A stretch of 64,000 nt of DNA from Pacificibacter marinus (GCF_900109555.1 NZ_FNZV01000003.1:62001-126000), one strand, 5' to 3'. Positions 7,835 through 18,485 are shown, counted from the first letter of the stretch. A program made the numbers and translations. Notes: a model not told the origin generated them from the sequence alone.

Positions 7835-8851
7835 TTAGCGCACAAAACCCATAATATCGAAGGTTTTGTCCAAAATTGGGTCGGCAATGGCTTTGGCTTT
7901 TGCAGCACCTTTGGCCATGATGCGGTCAATTTCAGCGGGATCATCCATAAAACGCTGCATTTCGATGGAAATGGGCGCAAGTTTTTCAACCGCCAAATCA
8001 GCTAATGCTGGTTTGAATTTCCCCCAGCCCGCGCCAGCATATTCCGCCACAACCGCCTCGTTTGTCATGTCGTTCAAGGCCGCATAGATGTTGACCAGAT
8101 TGCGTGCTTCAGGGCGACCATCCAATCCCTCTAGCGTTTCAGGAATGCCATCGGGATCTGTCTTGGCCTTTTTGAATTTTTTCGCAATCTTGTCTGCATC
8201 ATCGGTCATGTTGATGCGTTCCATGTCTGACTCACCAGATTTGGACATCTTTTTCGTGCCATCGCGCAGGTTCATCACCCGCATGGCCGGCCCTTCGATC
8301 ACAGGGATAGTTTCAGGGAAAAAATCCACCTTGTAGTCGTGATTGAATTTGTTGGCGATGTCGCGGGTCAATTCCACGTGTTGCTTTTGATCTTCGCCCA
8401 CAGGTACATGCGTCGCGTGATAGGCCAAAATATCAGCCGCCATCAAAGCAGGATAAGCATAAAGCCCCAAAGACACGCCTTCGGAATTTTCGCCTGCTTT
8501 GTCTTTGAACTGGGTCATGCGGTTCATCCAACCGACACGCGCGACACAGTTGAACAGCCAGCCGAGTTCAGCATGGGCAGACACGCGGGACTGGTTGAAC
8601 AAGATCGATTTGTCAGGGTCTATCCCTGACGCAAGGTAGCCTGCTGCAACTTCACGTGTCGCATGGTGCAGGTCCTTTGGATCTTGCCAAACAGTCACGG
8701 CGTGCATGTCGACCACGCAATAAATGGTTTCAAACTCACCGCCTTGCATATCTACGAAACGCTTGATCGCGCCCAAGTAGTTGCCAAGGGTGAGGCCGCC
8801 CGAAGGTTTGATTCCCGAAAAAACACGGGGGGTAAAGGCTGGCTTGTCCAT
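7835..8851 (-). CDS. trpS: Tryptophanyl-tRNA synthetase
   Basis: This 338-residue class I aminoacyl-tRNA synthetase charges tRNA-Trp. The HIGH-like region is seen as [13 protein letters not shown] near residues 15-27 and the KMSKS loop as [10 protein letters not shown] near residue 200. The length is usual for bacterial TrpS. The ATG at 8851 has GGAG six bases upstream; a longer frame to 8923 is less likely because it reaches into the divergent gene's leader. It is followed by a terminator and divergent from the rhomboid-like gene. Confidence 0.97.
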   Translation of the reverse strand: MDKPAFTPRVFSGIKPSGGLTLGNYLGAIKRFVDMQGGEFETIYCVVDMHAVTVWQDPKDLHHATREVAAGYLASGIDPDKSILFNQSRVSAHAELGWLFNCVARVGWMNRMTQFKDKAGENSEGVSLGLYAYPALMAADILAYHATHVPVGEDQKQHVELTRDIANKFNHDYKVDFFPETIPVIEGPAMRVMNLRDGTKKMSKSGESDMERINMTDDADKIAKKFKKAKTDPDGIPETLEGLDGRPEARNLVNIYAALNDMTNEAVVAEYAGAGWGKFKPALADLAVEKLAPISIEMQRFMDDPAEIDRIMAKGAAKAKAIADPILDKTFDIMGFVR

Positions 8852-8928
8852 TTGGAACTCCGTCACTGGATTATTAAGTATCCTTGGCTTACCTATGCAG
8901 AACATTAGCGTCAAGGAAGCCAAAGCAC

Positions 8929-9627
8929 ATGTCCGACCAATCCCCGTTTAATCGCGAAGAAATGCCGTTTAATGCATTGCCGCCCGCTGTGATCGCCTTG
9001 GCGGTGCTGATCGGCGGGATCGAACTTTTATTCCAAATCGGATCATACGGCATCATCGGTGGCCCCGAAGCCGTGGGCTGGCGCGTTGCCGCGATGGAAG
9101 ATTACGGGTTCTTCAATTCTGTGTTTGAGGCTATGCGAGCGCAAAACAACTGGCCGCTGGAACACGTCATTCGGTTTCTCAGCTACTCTGTGATCCACGC
9201 CTCAGCCTTGCAGGTGGTCATGGTGATCGTGTTTATACTTGCGTTGGGAAAAATGGTTGGCGAAGTTTTCGGCAATGTCGCGTTTATTGCCGTCTTTGCC
9301 TTGGCCGCTGTGATCGGATCATTGGCCTATGGGCTGATTATGAATTCAAGTATGCCGCTTTTGGGTGGCTATCCTGGTGCTTATGGTCTGATTGGATCTT
9401 ACACATTTATTTTGTGGCTTGGCCTTGGCGCGATGCAGCAAAACAAACTGCGGGCGTTTTCTCTGATCGCATTTTTGATGGGCATTCAGTTGGCATTTGG
9501 GCTGATATTTGGCGGCGATCCCACATGGGTTGCTGAATTGTCCGGCTTTGTGGCGGGCTTTTTGGTGTCGCCTCTATTGGTGCCGGGGGCGTTTCCACGC
9601 ATCTTGGCCAAATTGCGTAAACGATAA
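8929..9627 (+). CDS. Rhomboid-fold membrane protein lacking the catalytic dyad
   Basis: This 232-residue protein has about six membrane segments laid out as in rhomboid proteases. The GxSG motif of membrane helix 4 is replaced by GYPGAYG (residues 147-153, with Y152 where the catalytic serine is expected). The helix 6 motif AHxxGFxxG reads AELSGFVAG (E203 where the catalytic His is expected). It is therefore probably not a protease and may bind or chaperone membrane clients, as inactive rhomboids do. AAGGAAG precedes the ATG at 8929. It sits between trpS and murJ, convergent with murJ. Confidence 0.78.
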   Translation: MSDQSPFNREEMPFNALPPAVIALAVLIGGIELLFQIGSYGIIGGPEAVGWRVAAMEDYGFFNSVFEAMRAQNNWPLEHVIRFLSYSVIHASALQVVMVIVFILALGKMVGEVFGNVAFIAVFALAAVIGSLAYGLIMNSSMPLLGGYPGAYGLIGSYTFILWLGLGAMQQNKLRAFSLIAFLMGIQLAFGLIFGGDPTWVAELSGFVAGFLVSPLLVPGAFPRILAKLRKR

Positions 9628-9651
9628 AGGTTTGGCAGGTCAAGCGCGGGG

Positions 9652-11193
9652 TTATCCGCCGCGCTTGACTGATGATTTGATGTCGCGCAGGTTCAGCGCC
9701 CCAATAGCTTGCCCTATCCCAAAGTAGCTGATGATCCCTAGGATGATCAACATAACCGTGGCAAGCAAACGCGAGACATCGAACAGCGGGGCGAGCGCAA
9801 TTTGTGCTGCATATAAAATGCCCCCCATTGCAATGGCCGCGATTAAAATACGCGGTGTGCGGTGGCGCAGTTGTGCGTCAGCCGTGACATCGTCGCCCAT
9901 GGATTTCTTACCGACCCACAGCAATATGACCATGCTCCATGCCGCCAAAGATGTGGCGACGGCCGCAGCCAAATAACCGATCCAGAATGACAACCCAATT
10001 GCCAATCCTGCATTCACCACCATAGAATAAACGGCAAAACGGAACGGTGTTTTGGTGTCTTCGCGCGCAAAATACAGCGGTTGCAACACTTTTTGGATGA
10101 CAAAGGCTGGCAGGCCAAGTCCATAAATCGCAACGGCCATGGCTGTTGCCTGAGCATCGCTGACCGAAAAGGCACCGCGTTGAAACAGCACACCAATTAG
10201 TGCTTGGGGCATAACAATGAGCGCCACTGCCGCAGGAATGGTCAAAAGTAATGCAAATTCAAACGCTCGATTATAGGCTCTGCGCGCGCCTGTGCTGTCG
10301 CCCGCTTGTAGGCGGCGCGACAGGTCGGGCAAAAGCACCACACCAATCGCAATCGCCACGACGCCAAGCGGCAATTGGTACAAACGGTCCGCAAGATTGA
10401 GATATTGCAAAGCACCTGCTTCTGCAAAAGAGGCAACTTGCCGACCGACCAGCAAGTTGATCTGCACAACTCCGCCGGCAAGGGCGGCAGGGCCTGCTAA
10501 AATGAATAATGCTTTCAACTCAGGCGTCATGCGGGGCAGGCGCGGGACCAGTGAAAACCCTGCACGTTTTGCTACGATCCAAACAATGCTGAGCTGCGCA
10601 ATCCCCGCCACAGGCACGGCCCAAACCAAAGCAGTGGCCACATCAAAGCTCACTATATGTGCGCCAACCATAGCGATGGATAAGATGATGTTGAGCATGA
10701 CAGGGGCAGCGGCAGCGGCAGCAAAGCGCCCTGTGGCATTCAATATGCCAGAAAACAGTGCCCCAAGTGAGATGAACAACACGTATGGAAAGGTGATGCG
10801 CCCATAGTGAACCGCCAAGTCAAACCGGCTGTCACCGATAAAACCTGCCGCCATGGATGACACCAAAAGAGGCATGAAAATCATTGAGGCGATGGTCAAT
10901 ACCAGTAACATGCCTGCCAAGGCAGACAGGGTGTCTTCGGCAAAACCGCGCGCGTCTTCGCCAGCTTCTACTTTTTTGGCGAACATCGGCACAAAAGCGA
11001 CGTTGAGTGTGCCTTCAGCAAAGAAACGGCGAAACATGTTGGGCAAGGAAAAAGCCACAACAAAGGCTTCTGCTGCGGGCCCTGCGCCCAAATAGGCCGC
11101 GATCAACGCGTCGCGCACAAAGCCCAAAACGCGGCTCATTAATGTCCAGCCGCCCACGGTCAAAAAGCCGCGCATCAAACGAATGGGTTTCAT
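9652..11193 (-). CDS. murJ: Lipid II flippase MurJ
   Basis: This 513-residue polytopic membrane protein of the MurJ/MviN family flips lipid II across the inner membrane for peptidoglycan synthesis. The N-terminus MKPIRLMRGFLTVGGWTLMSRVLGFVRD and the stretch FVVAFSLPNMFRRFFAEGTLNVAFVP near residue 45 are family hallmarks. About 14 hydrophobic segments can be counted. Its ATG overlaps the glnD stop (ATGA), so the two are translationally coupled. Confidence 0.96.
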   Translation of the reverse strand: MKPIRLMRGFLTVGGWTLMSRVLGFVRDALIAAYLGAGPAAEAFVVAFSLPNMFRRFFAEGTLNVAFVPMFAKKVEAGEDARGFAEDTLSALAGMLLVLTIASMIFMPLLVSSMAAGFIGDSRFDLAVHYGRITFPYVLFISLGALFSGILNATGRFAAAAAAPVMLNIILSIAMVGAHIVSFDVATALVWAVPVAGIAQLSIVWIVAKRAGFSLVPRLPRMTPELKALFILAGPAALAGGVVQINLLVGRQVASFAEAGALQYLNLADRLYQLPLGVVAIAIGVVLLPDLSRRLQAGDSTGARRAYNRAFEFALLLTIPAAVALIVMPQALIGVLFQRGAFSVSDAQATAMAVAIYGLGLPAFVIQKVLQPLYFAREDTKTPFRFAVYSMVVNAGLAIGLSFWIGYLAAAVATSLAAWSMVILLWVGKKSMGDDVTADAQLRHRTPRILIAAIAMGGILYAAQIALAPLFDVSRLLATVMLIILGIISYFGIGQAIGALNLRDIKSSVKRGG

Positions 11194-14009
11194 GATTCGC
11201 GTGCTCTTTGCGCACCTTGTTCAATGGCTTCGTGCAATTTTCGCTCAAGGGCTGCACGTTTGCTTTCGGAATGGATTTTCATGCCAAACATGTCTTTCAC
11301 GTAGAAAACATCCACAACCTGCGCGCCATAAGTGGCAATTTGCGCTGTGGCGATGGTGATGTGGTTTGAAGCTAAAGCGCGGGTCAAATCATGCAAAAGC
11401 CCCGGACGATCGCGGGAATCCACTTCGATGATGGTGAAGATTTCCGAGCCTTCGTTGTCGAAAATGATCGATGTTGGCACACGGAATTTGCTTTCACGCT
11501 TTTTGATTTTGTCGCGTGAAACCAGCGCTTCACGCGGTACAACTTCGCCCATTAGCGTTTTGTTGATCATCTGTTTTAGGCGGGTCAAACGGGTTTTATC
11601 ATAGGGGTGACCATCGCCGTCTTGCACCCAAAACGCCGCTGTCGCATGACCATCCTTGGTGGTGTAGGTGCGTGCATCGACGACATTGGCCCCCACAAGC
11701 GCCAAAGCAGCTGACAGGCGCGAAAAAATACCAGGGTGATCGTGCATCGCAAAGCAGATGCGGGTGGCGTCGCGGTCTTCGTCGGCTTTCAATTCGATCT
11801 TAATCTCATCGCCTTTAATGTTCTTTAGCAGATTGGCGAGTACAAGATGCACCGACGTCGGCACGCCAGACCAGTAAGGGCCATAATGGCGTTGAAGTTC
11901 GGTTTTTCGATCTTTTGCGGTCCAGTCAGACAAGGCATCGCGGAGTGCTTTTTTGGCGTCACCTTCGCGGGTGCTGCGGTTTACCGCTTCAAGCCCGTGT
12001 TCCAAAGCATCGGCGGTTTGCGCGTGAAGATTGCGCAGCAACACAGCTTTCCAATTGTTCCAAACATTGGGTCCAACACCGCGAATGTCACACACGGTGA
12101 GCACGGTCAAAAGATCAAGTCGTTCACGGGTTTTGACGGCTTTGGCAAAATCACGCACGGTGCGTGGATCGGAAATATCACGCTTTTGCGCCATATCTGA
12201 CATCAACAGATGGTAGCGCACCAACCATTCAACAGTGTCACAATCTGCAGGTTTAAGCCCCAGACGCGGTGCGACTTTGCGGGCGATTTGTGCGCCAATG
12301 ACTGAGTGATCTTCTTTGCGGCCTTTGCCTATATCATGCAGCAGCAACGCGACATACAAGACCCTGCGATTGACACCGCGTTCCAAAATGCCAGAGGCCA
12401 CGGGCAGCTCTTCTATCAGCTCGCCGCGTTCGATTTGCGCAAGGTTGGACACCACTTGGATCGTGTGCTCGTCAACGGTGTAGCTGTGGTACATATTGAA
12501 TTGCATCATCGCGACAATATGTTGAAACTCTGGGATAAATGCACCCAAAACACCCAATTCGTTCATCCGGCGCAGTCCCCGTTCGGGGTTGCCGTGTTTT
12601 AGTAAAATATCTAGGAAAATGCGTTTTGCCTCGGGGCGCGCGCGAAATTCTTCGTCAAACAAATCAAGATTGGCAGACAATAATCGCATCACGTCAGGGT
12701 GCATCAAGTTCCCTGTGCGCAGGCTTTCTTCAAAGATACGCAAAAGGTTCAATTTGTCGGTTAAAAATGCTTTTGGATCATCAACATTCAAACGCCCGCG
12801 GTGCACGTAATATCCGACAGCGGTTTTACGTTTGCGTTTGAGAAAACGCTGCAAGGCTGGCTCAGGTTTGACGTGTTGCTCTTCGAGAGCCGTCATAAAA
12901 ATGCGAGTCAATTCGCCCACGCGTGTTGCGTGCACAAAGTAGAACTGCATGAAATGTTCCACAGCGCGGCGCCCAGAATGGTCGATAAACCCAAGGCGCT
13001 CTGCGACTTCGACCTGTAGGTCAAAGGTCAGTTGATCCATAGGGCGATTGGCGACGATGTGCAGCTGATTGCGCACCGCGTGCAAAAAGGTTTCAGCCTC
13101 ATCAAACTGACGAAATTCATCCGCAGTGAAAACGCCAGCCTTGACCAAATCGGTGACATTGCGCACGTCATGCACGTATTTCGCAATCCAAAACAAAGAC
13201 TGCAAATCGCGCAGACCGCCTTTGCCCTCTTTTACGTTCGGTTCAACAAGATAGCGTTGCCCGCCTTGTTTTTTGTGGCGTTCATCACGTTCTTCAAGTT
13301 TGGCTTCGATAAATTCACGGGCGGTATTCTTGAACAAATCATTGCGTAATTTCGTTTGCAATTCAGCCGTCAAATCGCGGTTGCCCGCCAGGTGGCGTAG
13401 CTCAAGCATAGCGGTGCGGATGGTGTAGTCTTCTTTGCCCAATCGTATACAGTCACGAATTGTGCGCGAAGAATGCCCCACTTTGAGATGCAAATCCCAA
13501 AACATATAGAGCATGCTTTCAATGACACTTTCGATCCAGCCGGTGATTTTATATGGCGCAAGAAACAGCAGATCGACGTCAGAAAATGGTGACATTTCTG
13601 CCCGCCCATATCCCCCAACGGCCAAGACAGCGATGCGTTCGCCCTCGGACGGGTGGGGATTGGGGTGCAATGTGGTTTGTGACACATAAAGAACTGTGGT
13701 GACCAAACAATCGGTGAGCCACGCATAGGCATGAGTCGTGGGGCGCGAATTGCGCGGCGCTTGCATCATAGCGCTTTCGATAGCCGCACGGCCCGCGTCA
13801 TTGGCCTCGGTTAAAATGCGCACGGTTTCGTTGCGCACATCTGCCGCGCTTGAAACGTTTTTAAAAGCGGTTTCAAGCGCAGTCTCGATGGCATCTATAT
13901 CAAAGATGGCCTCGGGGGCGCAGATGATACTTTCCGGCGCGGCCGGTATGAACGAGGCGAGGACTTTATTAGAGTCCTGCGCCACCAAAGGCTCTGGGTG
14001 CGGGGTCAA
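11190..14009 (-). CDS. glnD: Bifunctional uridylyltransferase/uridylyl-removing enzyme of PII (GlnD)
   Basis: GlnD (up to 939 residues) senses glutamine and uridylylates or deuridylylates PII proteins. The domains appear in order: nucleotidyltransferase (GGYGRAEMSPFSDVDLLFL), GlnD linker, HD domain (LLLHDIGKGRKEDHS, about residues 540-560) and two C-terminal ACT domains (DHPGIFSRLSAALALVGANV and DRPGLLHDLTRALASNHITI). The start is uncertain. The longest frame uses a TTG at 14009 that overlaps the upstream gene by 41 bases; a GTG at 13985 is the main alternative. No ATG is available near the expected start. Confidence 0.96.
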   Translation of the reverse strand: MTPHPEPLVAQDSNKVLASFIPAAPESIICAPEAIFDIDAIETALETAFKNVSSAADVRNETVRILTEANDAGRAAIESAMMQAPRNSRPTTHAYAWLTDCLVTTVLYVSQTTLHPNPHPSEGERIAVLAVGGYGRAEMSPFSDVDLLFLAPYKITGWIESVIESMLYMFWDLHLKVGHSSRTIRDCIRLGKEDYTIRTAMLELRHLAGNRDLTAELQTKLRNDLFKNTAREFIEAKLEERDERHKKQGGQRYLVEPNVKEGKGGLRDLQSLFWIAKYVHDVRNVTDLVKAGVFTADEFRQFDEAETFLHAVRNQLHIVANRPMDQLTFDLQVEVAERLGFIDHSGRRAVEHFMQFYFVHATRVGELTRIFMTALEEQHVKPEPALQRFLKRKRKTAVGYYVHRGRLNVDDPKAFLTDKLNLLRIFEESLRTGNLMHPDVMRLLSANLDLFDEEFRARPEAKRIFLDILLKHGNPERGLRRMNELGVLGAFIPEFQHIVAMMQFNMYHSYTVDEHTIQVVSNLAQIERGELIEELPVASGILERGVNRRVLYVALLLHDIGKGRKEDHSVIGAQIARKVAPRLGLKPADCDTVEWLVRYHLLMSDMAQKRDISDPRTVRDFAKAVKTRERLDLLTVLTVCDIRGVGPNVWNNWKAVLLRNLHAQTADALEHGLEAVNRSTREGDAKKALRDALSDWTAKDRKTELQRHYGPYWSGVPTSVHLVLANLLKNIKGDEIKIELKADEDRDATRICFAMHDHPGIFSRLSAALALVGANVVDARTYTTKDGHATAAFWVQDGDGHPYDKTRLTRLKQMINKTLMGEVVPREALVSRDKIKKRESKFRVPTSIIFDNEGSEIFTIIEVDSRDRPGLLHDLTRALASNHITIATAQIATYGAQVVDVFYVKDMFGMKIHSESKRAALERKLHEAIEQGAQRARES

Positions 14010-15150
14010 TCTCGATCACCTGATTGTTTTGAATGGTTGCGACCGACAGGCCACGTTCGTTTGTACCATCGCTTTTGAGGCGGAAGATACCGTTAACGCC
14101 GACAAACCCAGACCCACGAGTCAAAGCTTGTGCCGTAAGCGCATTGGAATCGCCGGATTTGGCAAGTGCGCCGATGGCTGCGATGCCATCATAGGCAAGT
14201 CCTGCAAGCGCATGAGGCGCTTGGCCATATGCCGCGGCGTACCGGGACGAGAAATTCTGAACAAGACGTTGATCAGGGATCGCGAACCAACTGTCTTGCA
14301 GGCCGGGCAATGAAACTGCGGATGTAGGGAAATTCCAGCGTTGCAGGCCAACATATTGGACATCTGGGGATTTGATTCCAGCTTCTGGTAGCATTTGTGC
14401 CAAAAGCGGCATGGCGCCGTCATTGCCTGAGGTAAAGAATACCGCATCAGCGCCTGTCGAGCGAACAGTGCTGGCGATGGGCGCGATGGCTTGCACCACA
14501 CCTTGTTGGCTCAATTCGAAGCTTTGCTCGCCAGCCACTGTAGATCCATTGCGCGCAATCGCGCCTTTGATGGCTGCAGCGCCAGCGTTTTCAGCAGGGC
14601 TTTGTGCATTCACAACCACGATCCGGCGTTTGCCCTTTTGAGCGGCATAGCGGACCAAGCGGTCGGCTGTGTTGTCAAAAGTTGCGCCTAGGATAAAGAC
14701 GTTGCCACCAGCGACATCTGTGTTGTTGGAAAAGGACAAAACATTCACGCCAGCATTGCCAGCCGCGATGCCAGCCAATTTAGCAGATCCGCCATAGACT
14801 GGCCCCAAGATGATCTTTGCGCCTTCTTTCACTGCACGTGAAGCAGCAGCGGAGGCTTGTTCCGCTTGCCCCGCTGTGGGGTAGACGCGCAGATCGATTG
14901 TCACGCCGTCCAAATCAGCCATCGCCAAACGCGCTGCGTTTTCAATGGATTTGGCCAAGCCGTTGTCTGCGGCTTGCGCAGAGTTATAGGGCACCAAAAG
15001 TGCTACAGGAATGGGTTTGTCTGTGTTGATGCTTGGGCCGCCGCTGGGGGCAGGGAACATGCTAGGATCACACGCGGCTAAGGTCATAATCGACACAACT
15101 GCGGTAATTTTGGCGAGCGACTTGCGGGCGGTGCTCAGAACAGCGAACAT
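13969..15150 (-). CDS. LpoA-like outer-membrane lipoprotein (penicillin-binding protein activator)
   Basis: This 393-residue lipoprotein has a signal peptide ending in the lipobox TLAAC near residue 27. It is followed by a type I periplasmic-binding fold (VALLVPYNSAQAADNGLAKS onward) resembling the C-terminal domain of LpoA/YraM. The TPR half of enterobacterial LpoA is absent. The homologue activates penicillin-binding proteins from the outer membrane; the exact partner here is inferred. The divergent rsmI (yraL) and yraN nearby repeat the E. coli yraL-yraM-yraN neighbourhood, which supports the call. It overlaps the start of glnD. Confidence 0.85.
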   Translation of the reverse strand: MFAVLSTARKSLAKITAVVSIMTLAACDPSMFPAPSGGPSINTDKPIPVALLVPYNSAQAADNGLAKSIENAARLAMADLDGVTIDLRVYPTAGQAEQASAAASRAVKEGAKIILGPVYGGSAKLAGIAAGNAGVNVLSFSNNTDVAGGNVFILGATFDNTADRLVRYAAQKGKRRIVVVNAQSPAENAGAAAIKGAIARNGSTVAGEQSFELSQQGVVQAIAPIASTVRSTGADAVFFTSGNDGAMPLLAQMLPEAGIKSPDVQYVGLQRWNFPTSAVSLPGLQDSWFAIPDQRLVQNFSSRYAAAYGQAPHALAGLAYDGIAAIGALAKSGDSNALTAQALTRGSGFVGVNGIFRLKSDGTNERGLSVATIQNNQVIEIDPAPRAFGGAGL

Positions 15151-15259
15151 AGGGGAACCTCACTCCTGTCGGTGACAGCTTAAATGGCAAACAATTTGTT
15201 GGTAGCAAGACTATGCGACCGCGCCACAAGAGTAAACGCCGCAAAGACTTGGAAACCCC

Positions 15260-16129
15260 TTGGACTTCGAGATAAAGCACCTTCCCGCTGGTTTGCATTT
15301 TGTTGCAACCCCGATTGGCAACGCCCGCGACATCACACTGCGCGCCCTTGATACATTGGCTTCTGCTGATGTTTTGGCGGCCGAAGACACACGCACGTTG
15401 CGCCGCCTTATGGATATGCATGGTGTGCCTTTAGGGGCACGCAAGATGATTGCGTATCATGATCAAAACGGCGCCAAAGCGCGCCCGCGCTTGCTGTCTT
15501 TGATGGCAGAAGGCAAATCTGTGGCCTACGCGTCCGAAGCGGGCACGCCACTTGTCGCTGATCCGGGATTCGTTTTGTCGCGCGAAGCCTTGGCTGCGGG
15601 ACTGTTTGTGACCTCTGCTCCTGGCCCTTCGGCGATGATTGCTGCGTTGACCATTGCAGGTTTGCCATCTGATCGGTTCTTGTTTGTTGGCTTTCCGCCA
15701 AGCACGGCTGGCGCACGCAAAACGTTCTTTACGGAATTTGGCACAGTACAAGCCACCTTGGGATTATATGAAAGCCCCAACCGCATTTACAAAACTCTAA
15801 CCGAATTGTGCGATGTTTACGGTGAGACGCGCAAAGTGGCCATCTGTCGTGAGATTACCAAGAAATTCGAAGAGGTGATCAGCGGCACTTTGGGCGAGTT
15901 GTGCGAAAGCTTGAAAGATCGCGCATTTAAAGGCGAAATCGTGCTGTTGGTTGCCCGTGCAGAAGCGGTCGAAGCCAGCGCAGAGGATTTAGATACGGCG
16001 TTGGATGCAGCTTTGGCTGTGATGACAGTCAAAGACGCGGCTGCGTCCGTCGCTAAAGCTTTGGGTATGCAAAAACGCCAAGTGTACCAACAGGCACTTG
16101 AGCGATCAAAGGCGCTGAAAAACGAATAG
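15260..16129 (+). CDS. rsmI: 16S rRNA (cytidine1402-2'-O)-methyltransferase
   Basis: This 289-residue SAM-dependent methyltransferase of the tetrapyrrole-methylase fold modifies C1402 of 16S rRNA. Motifs seen are LHFVATPIGNARDITLRALDTLASADVLAAEDTR near the N-terminus and SEAGTPLVADPGFVL near residues 93-107. No ATG is available in frame upstream, so a TTG at 15260 (TTG GAC TTC GAG) is taken as the start. It begins the plus-strand run rsmI-yraN-gshB and is divergent from the LpoA-like gene. Confidence 0.94.
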   Translation: MDFEIKHLPAGLHFVATPIGNARDITLRALDTLASADVLAAEDTRTLRRLMDMHGVPLGARKMIAYHDQNGAKARPRLLSLMAEGKSVAYASEAGTPLVADPGFVLSREALAAGLFVTSAPGPSAMIAALTIAGLPSDRFLFVGFPPSTAGARKTFFTEFGTVQATLGLYESPNRIYKTLTELCDVYGETRKVAICREITKKFEEVISGTLGELCESLKDRAFKGEIVLLVARAEAVEASAEDLDTALDAALAVMTVKDAAASVAKALGMQKRQVYQQALERSKALKNE

Positions 16130-16139
16130 GACTTGGCAC

Positions 16140-16541
16140 ATGCCACTCGACATGCAGTTCATCAAACAGGGGCCACCCCAACAACGCAAGGCACGTGGCG
16201 CGTTGGCCTATCTGTCAGGTTTGCAAGCTGAAGACGCCGTGTGTGCTGATTACATCGCGCGTGGGTATGTTTTGTGTGAAATGCGCTGGCGAGGACGTGC
16301 GGGAGAGATTGATCTCATATTCGAAAAGTCAGCTGCCTATATTTTTGTCGAAGTGAAATCGTCAAGCACCCTAGCGCGTGCAGCGCAAAGCCTATCTGCG
16401 CGCCAATTGGCGCGTATTTGCAGCAGTGCAGAAGATTACATTTCACGCACACCCAAGGGATTTTTGACAGATATGCGTATTGATGTGGCGCTGGTGGACC
16501 ATATGGGCACCCTCGAAATCCACGAAAATGCATCAATGTAG
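16140..16541 (+). CDS. YraN/UPF0102 family endonuclease-fold protein
   Basis: This 133-residue protein carries the UPF0102 signature in order: CEMRWRGRAGEIDLIF (residues about 43-58) and IFVEVKSS. Together these give the E..D...E-x-K pattern of PD-(D/E)XK nuclease-like folds. The cellular role of the family is not settled; a link to recombination or Holliday-junction processing has been proposed. It starts 10 bases after the rsmI stop with AGGA upstream, so it is part of the same transcript. Confidence 0.9.
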   Translation: MPLDMQFIKQGPPQQRKARGALAYLSGLQAEDAVCADYIARGYVLCEMRWRGRAGEIDLIFEKSAAYIFVEVKSSSTLARAAQSLSARQLARICSSAEDYISRTPKGFLTDMRIDVALVDHMGTLEIHENASM

Positions 16542-16640
16542 CGATTTAATGCTCTCTCACAGCCCTTGTGCGCCGGCACCCATTGAATGAAAGCGCGGGG
16601 TGGTCCATCTAGGAAGAAAGTTCCTTGAGGAGACAAGCCT

Positions 16641-17585
16641 TTGTCCTTGAAAGTCGCCATCCAAATGGACCCTATCGGTCCCATTGATATCAACGCAGAC
16701 AGCACATTCCGCATAATGATCGAAGCGCAAGCGCGCGGGCATGAGTTGTTCTATTACACACCCGACAAACTGGCCTTTCAAGAGGGCAAAGTCACCGCGC
16801 GCGGTTGGCCCGTGACGGTTCAAATGGTCCAAGGCGATCACTACACTTTGGGAGAAGAGACCGAGGTCGATCTGTCCACCTATGATGTGGTGTGGCTGCG
16901 CCAAGATCCACCTTTTGACATGGGCTACATCACCACCACCCATCTGTTGGATATGATCGCAGACACCACATTGGTGGTGAACGACCCGTTTTGGGTGCGC
17001 AATTATCCTGAAAAACTGTTGGTGCTCAATTTCCCAGACCTCACGCCGCCGACCACAATCGCGCGTGATCTGGACACCATCAAAGCTTTCAAAGCCAAGC
17101 ATGGCGATGTCATTTTGAAGCCACTATATGGCAATGGCGGCGCTGGTGTATTTCGTCTTGGACCTGATGACAAAAACCTGTCGTCTTTGCATGAGCTGTT
17201 TTGCGGCATTAATCGTGAACCTTTGATTGTACAAAAATTTCTGCCAGACGTGTCGAACGGCGATAAACGCGTGATCTTGGTCGATGGTGAACCTGTCGGC
17301 GCGATCAACCGTGTGCCGCAAAAAGGTGAAACTCGGTCCAACATGCATGTTGGCGGACGGCCTGAAAAAATCGGGCTCAGTGCGCGTGACTTGGAAATTT
17401 GTGCTGCCATCGGGCCACTTTTGCGTGAAAAAGGCCAGATTTTCGTCGGCATCGATGTGATCGGTGATTACTTGACCGAGATTAACGTGACATCGCCAAC
17501 GGGTATCCAAGAATTGGAACGCTTTGATGGCACGAACACAGCTGAAAAGCTATGGGAAGCGATTGAGGCAAAAAGGTCTGCGTAA
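16641..17585 (+). CDS. gshB: Glutathione synthetase
   Basis: This 314-residue ATP-grasp enzyme joins gamma-glutamylcysteine and glycine in the cytoplasm. It begins [20 protein letters not shown], with the ATP-grasp loop [13 protein letters not shown] near residue 160 and the C-terminal [22 protein letters not shown] metal-binding region. It starts at a TTG (16641), well supported by GAGGAG seven bases upstream. The next gene's ATG follows its stop without a gap. Confidence 0.97.
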   Translation: MSLKVAIQMDPIGPIDINADSTFRIMIEAQARGHELFYYTPDKLAFQEGKVTARGWPVTVQMVQGDHYTLGEETEVDLSTYDVVWLRQDPPFDMGYITTTHLLDMIADTTLVVNDPFWVRNYPEKLLVLNFPDLTPPTTIARDLDTIKAFKAKHGDVILKPLYGNGGAGVFRLGPDDKNLSSLHELFCGINREPLIVQKFLPDVSNGDKRVILVDGEPVGAINRVPQKGETRSNMHVGGRPEKIGLSARDLEICAAIGPLLREKGQIFVGIDVIGDYLTEINVTSPTGIQELERFDGTNTAEKLWEAIEAKRSA

Positions 17586-18485
17586 ATGCTGTTTCGCCGT
17601 CGTGATGTTTTAAACTTTTGGCTTCGTACTGTTGAAAAACGAAAATTGGCGTGGCTTCCAACGGTGCAAGTGCAGCGTCAAAACTTTGAATTACAGGCCA
17701 TGGGGTTCCCGCGTGAGCGGGGGCTCAAAGACGAAAAAGTGGTGCTCGGCGGTGTGTCGTGTCGCAAATTAACCCCTAAAGATGCGCGCGGTACGCTTTT
17801 GTATTTGCATGGCGGGGCCTATATTATGGGGTCGCCGTCCACCCATTGTGCGCTTGCGGGGACCATCGCGGCGAAAACGCATTTGCAAGTGATTTTACCG
17901 AATTACCGCCTTGCGCCGGAACACCCATTTCCCGCCGCCTTTGATGATGCTTGTGCTGTGGCCGAAGCGCTTGAACCTGTGTCGGATCAACTGGTGATTG
18001 GCGGTGATAGCGCTGGTGGTGGGCTAACATTGTCTGTGCTGTCGCACCTGTGCGAGCGTGGTCATGCCCCACGTGCGGCGTTTGCATTTTCGCCGTGGAC
18101 GGACTTGAGTTTCAAAGGGAACTCTTTGACAACCAACGCGCAAACTGATGCTATCTTGCCGGTCGAGCGAATTTATGAAGTGCGCAAACACTATCTGCAC
18201 AACGCCGATCCGCTGGACCATCGAGCTTCGCCGTTGTTCGCACCGTTTAAAAATGCGCCACCAGTATTTTTGCAATGGAGCGATAGTGAGATTTTAGCGG
18301 ATGATGGACGCCGCATGGCGGCCAGACTACGAGAGCAAGGTGTTATCGTGACCTCAAAAGAGTGGCATGATTTGCCCCATGTTTGGCAGTTGTTCCATGA
18401 TCGCTTGAGCGAGGCTGACGCAGCTCTTGCTGATTTATACGCATTTATTGACGATCAGTTTGCCACACCAGAGACCACGCGATAA
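17586..18485 (+). CDS. Alpha/beta hydrolase (HSL-type esterase/lipase)
   Basis: This 299-residue protein is of the hormone-sensitive-lipase family. The oxyanion motif HGG is at residues 75-77, the nucleophile motif GDSAGG has S142, and a C-terminal HVWQLF carries the likely catalytic His. No signal peptide is seen, so it is probably a cytoplasmic carboxylesterase with unknown natural substrate. It is coupled to gshB. Its last 31 bases overlap the end of yifB on the other strand. Confidence 0.9.
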   Translation: MLFRRRDVLNFWLRTVEKRKLAWLPTVQVQRQNFELQAMGFPRERGLKDEKVVLGGVSCRKLTPKDARGTLLYLHGGAYIMGSPSTHCALAGTIAAKTHLQVILPNYRLAPEHPFPAAFDDACAVAEALEPVSDQLVIGGDSAGGGLTLSVLSHLCERGHAPRAAFAFSPWTDLSFKGNSLTTNAQTDAILPVERIYEVRKHYLHNADPLDHRASPLFAPFKNAPPVFLQWSDSEILADDGRRMAARLREQGVIVTSKEWHDLPHVWQLFHDRLSEADAALADLYAFIDDQFATPETTR

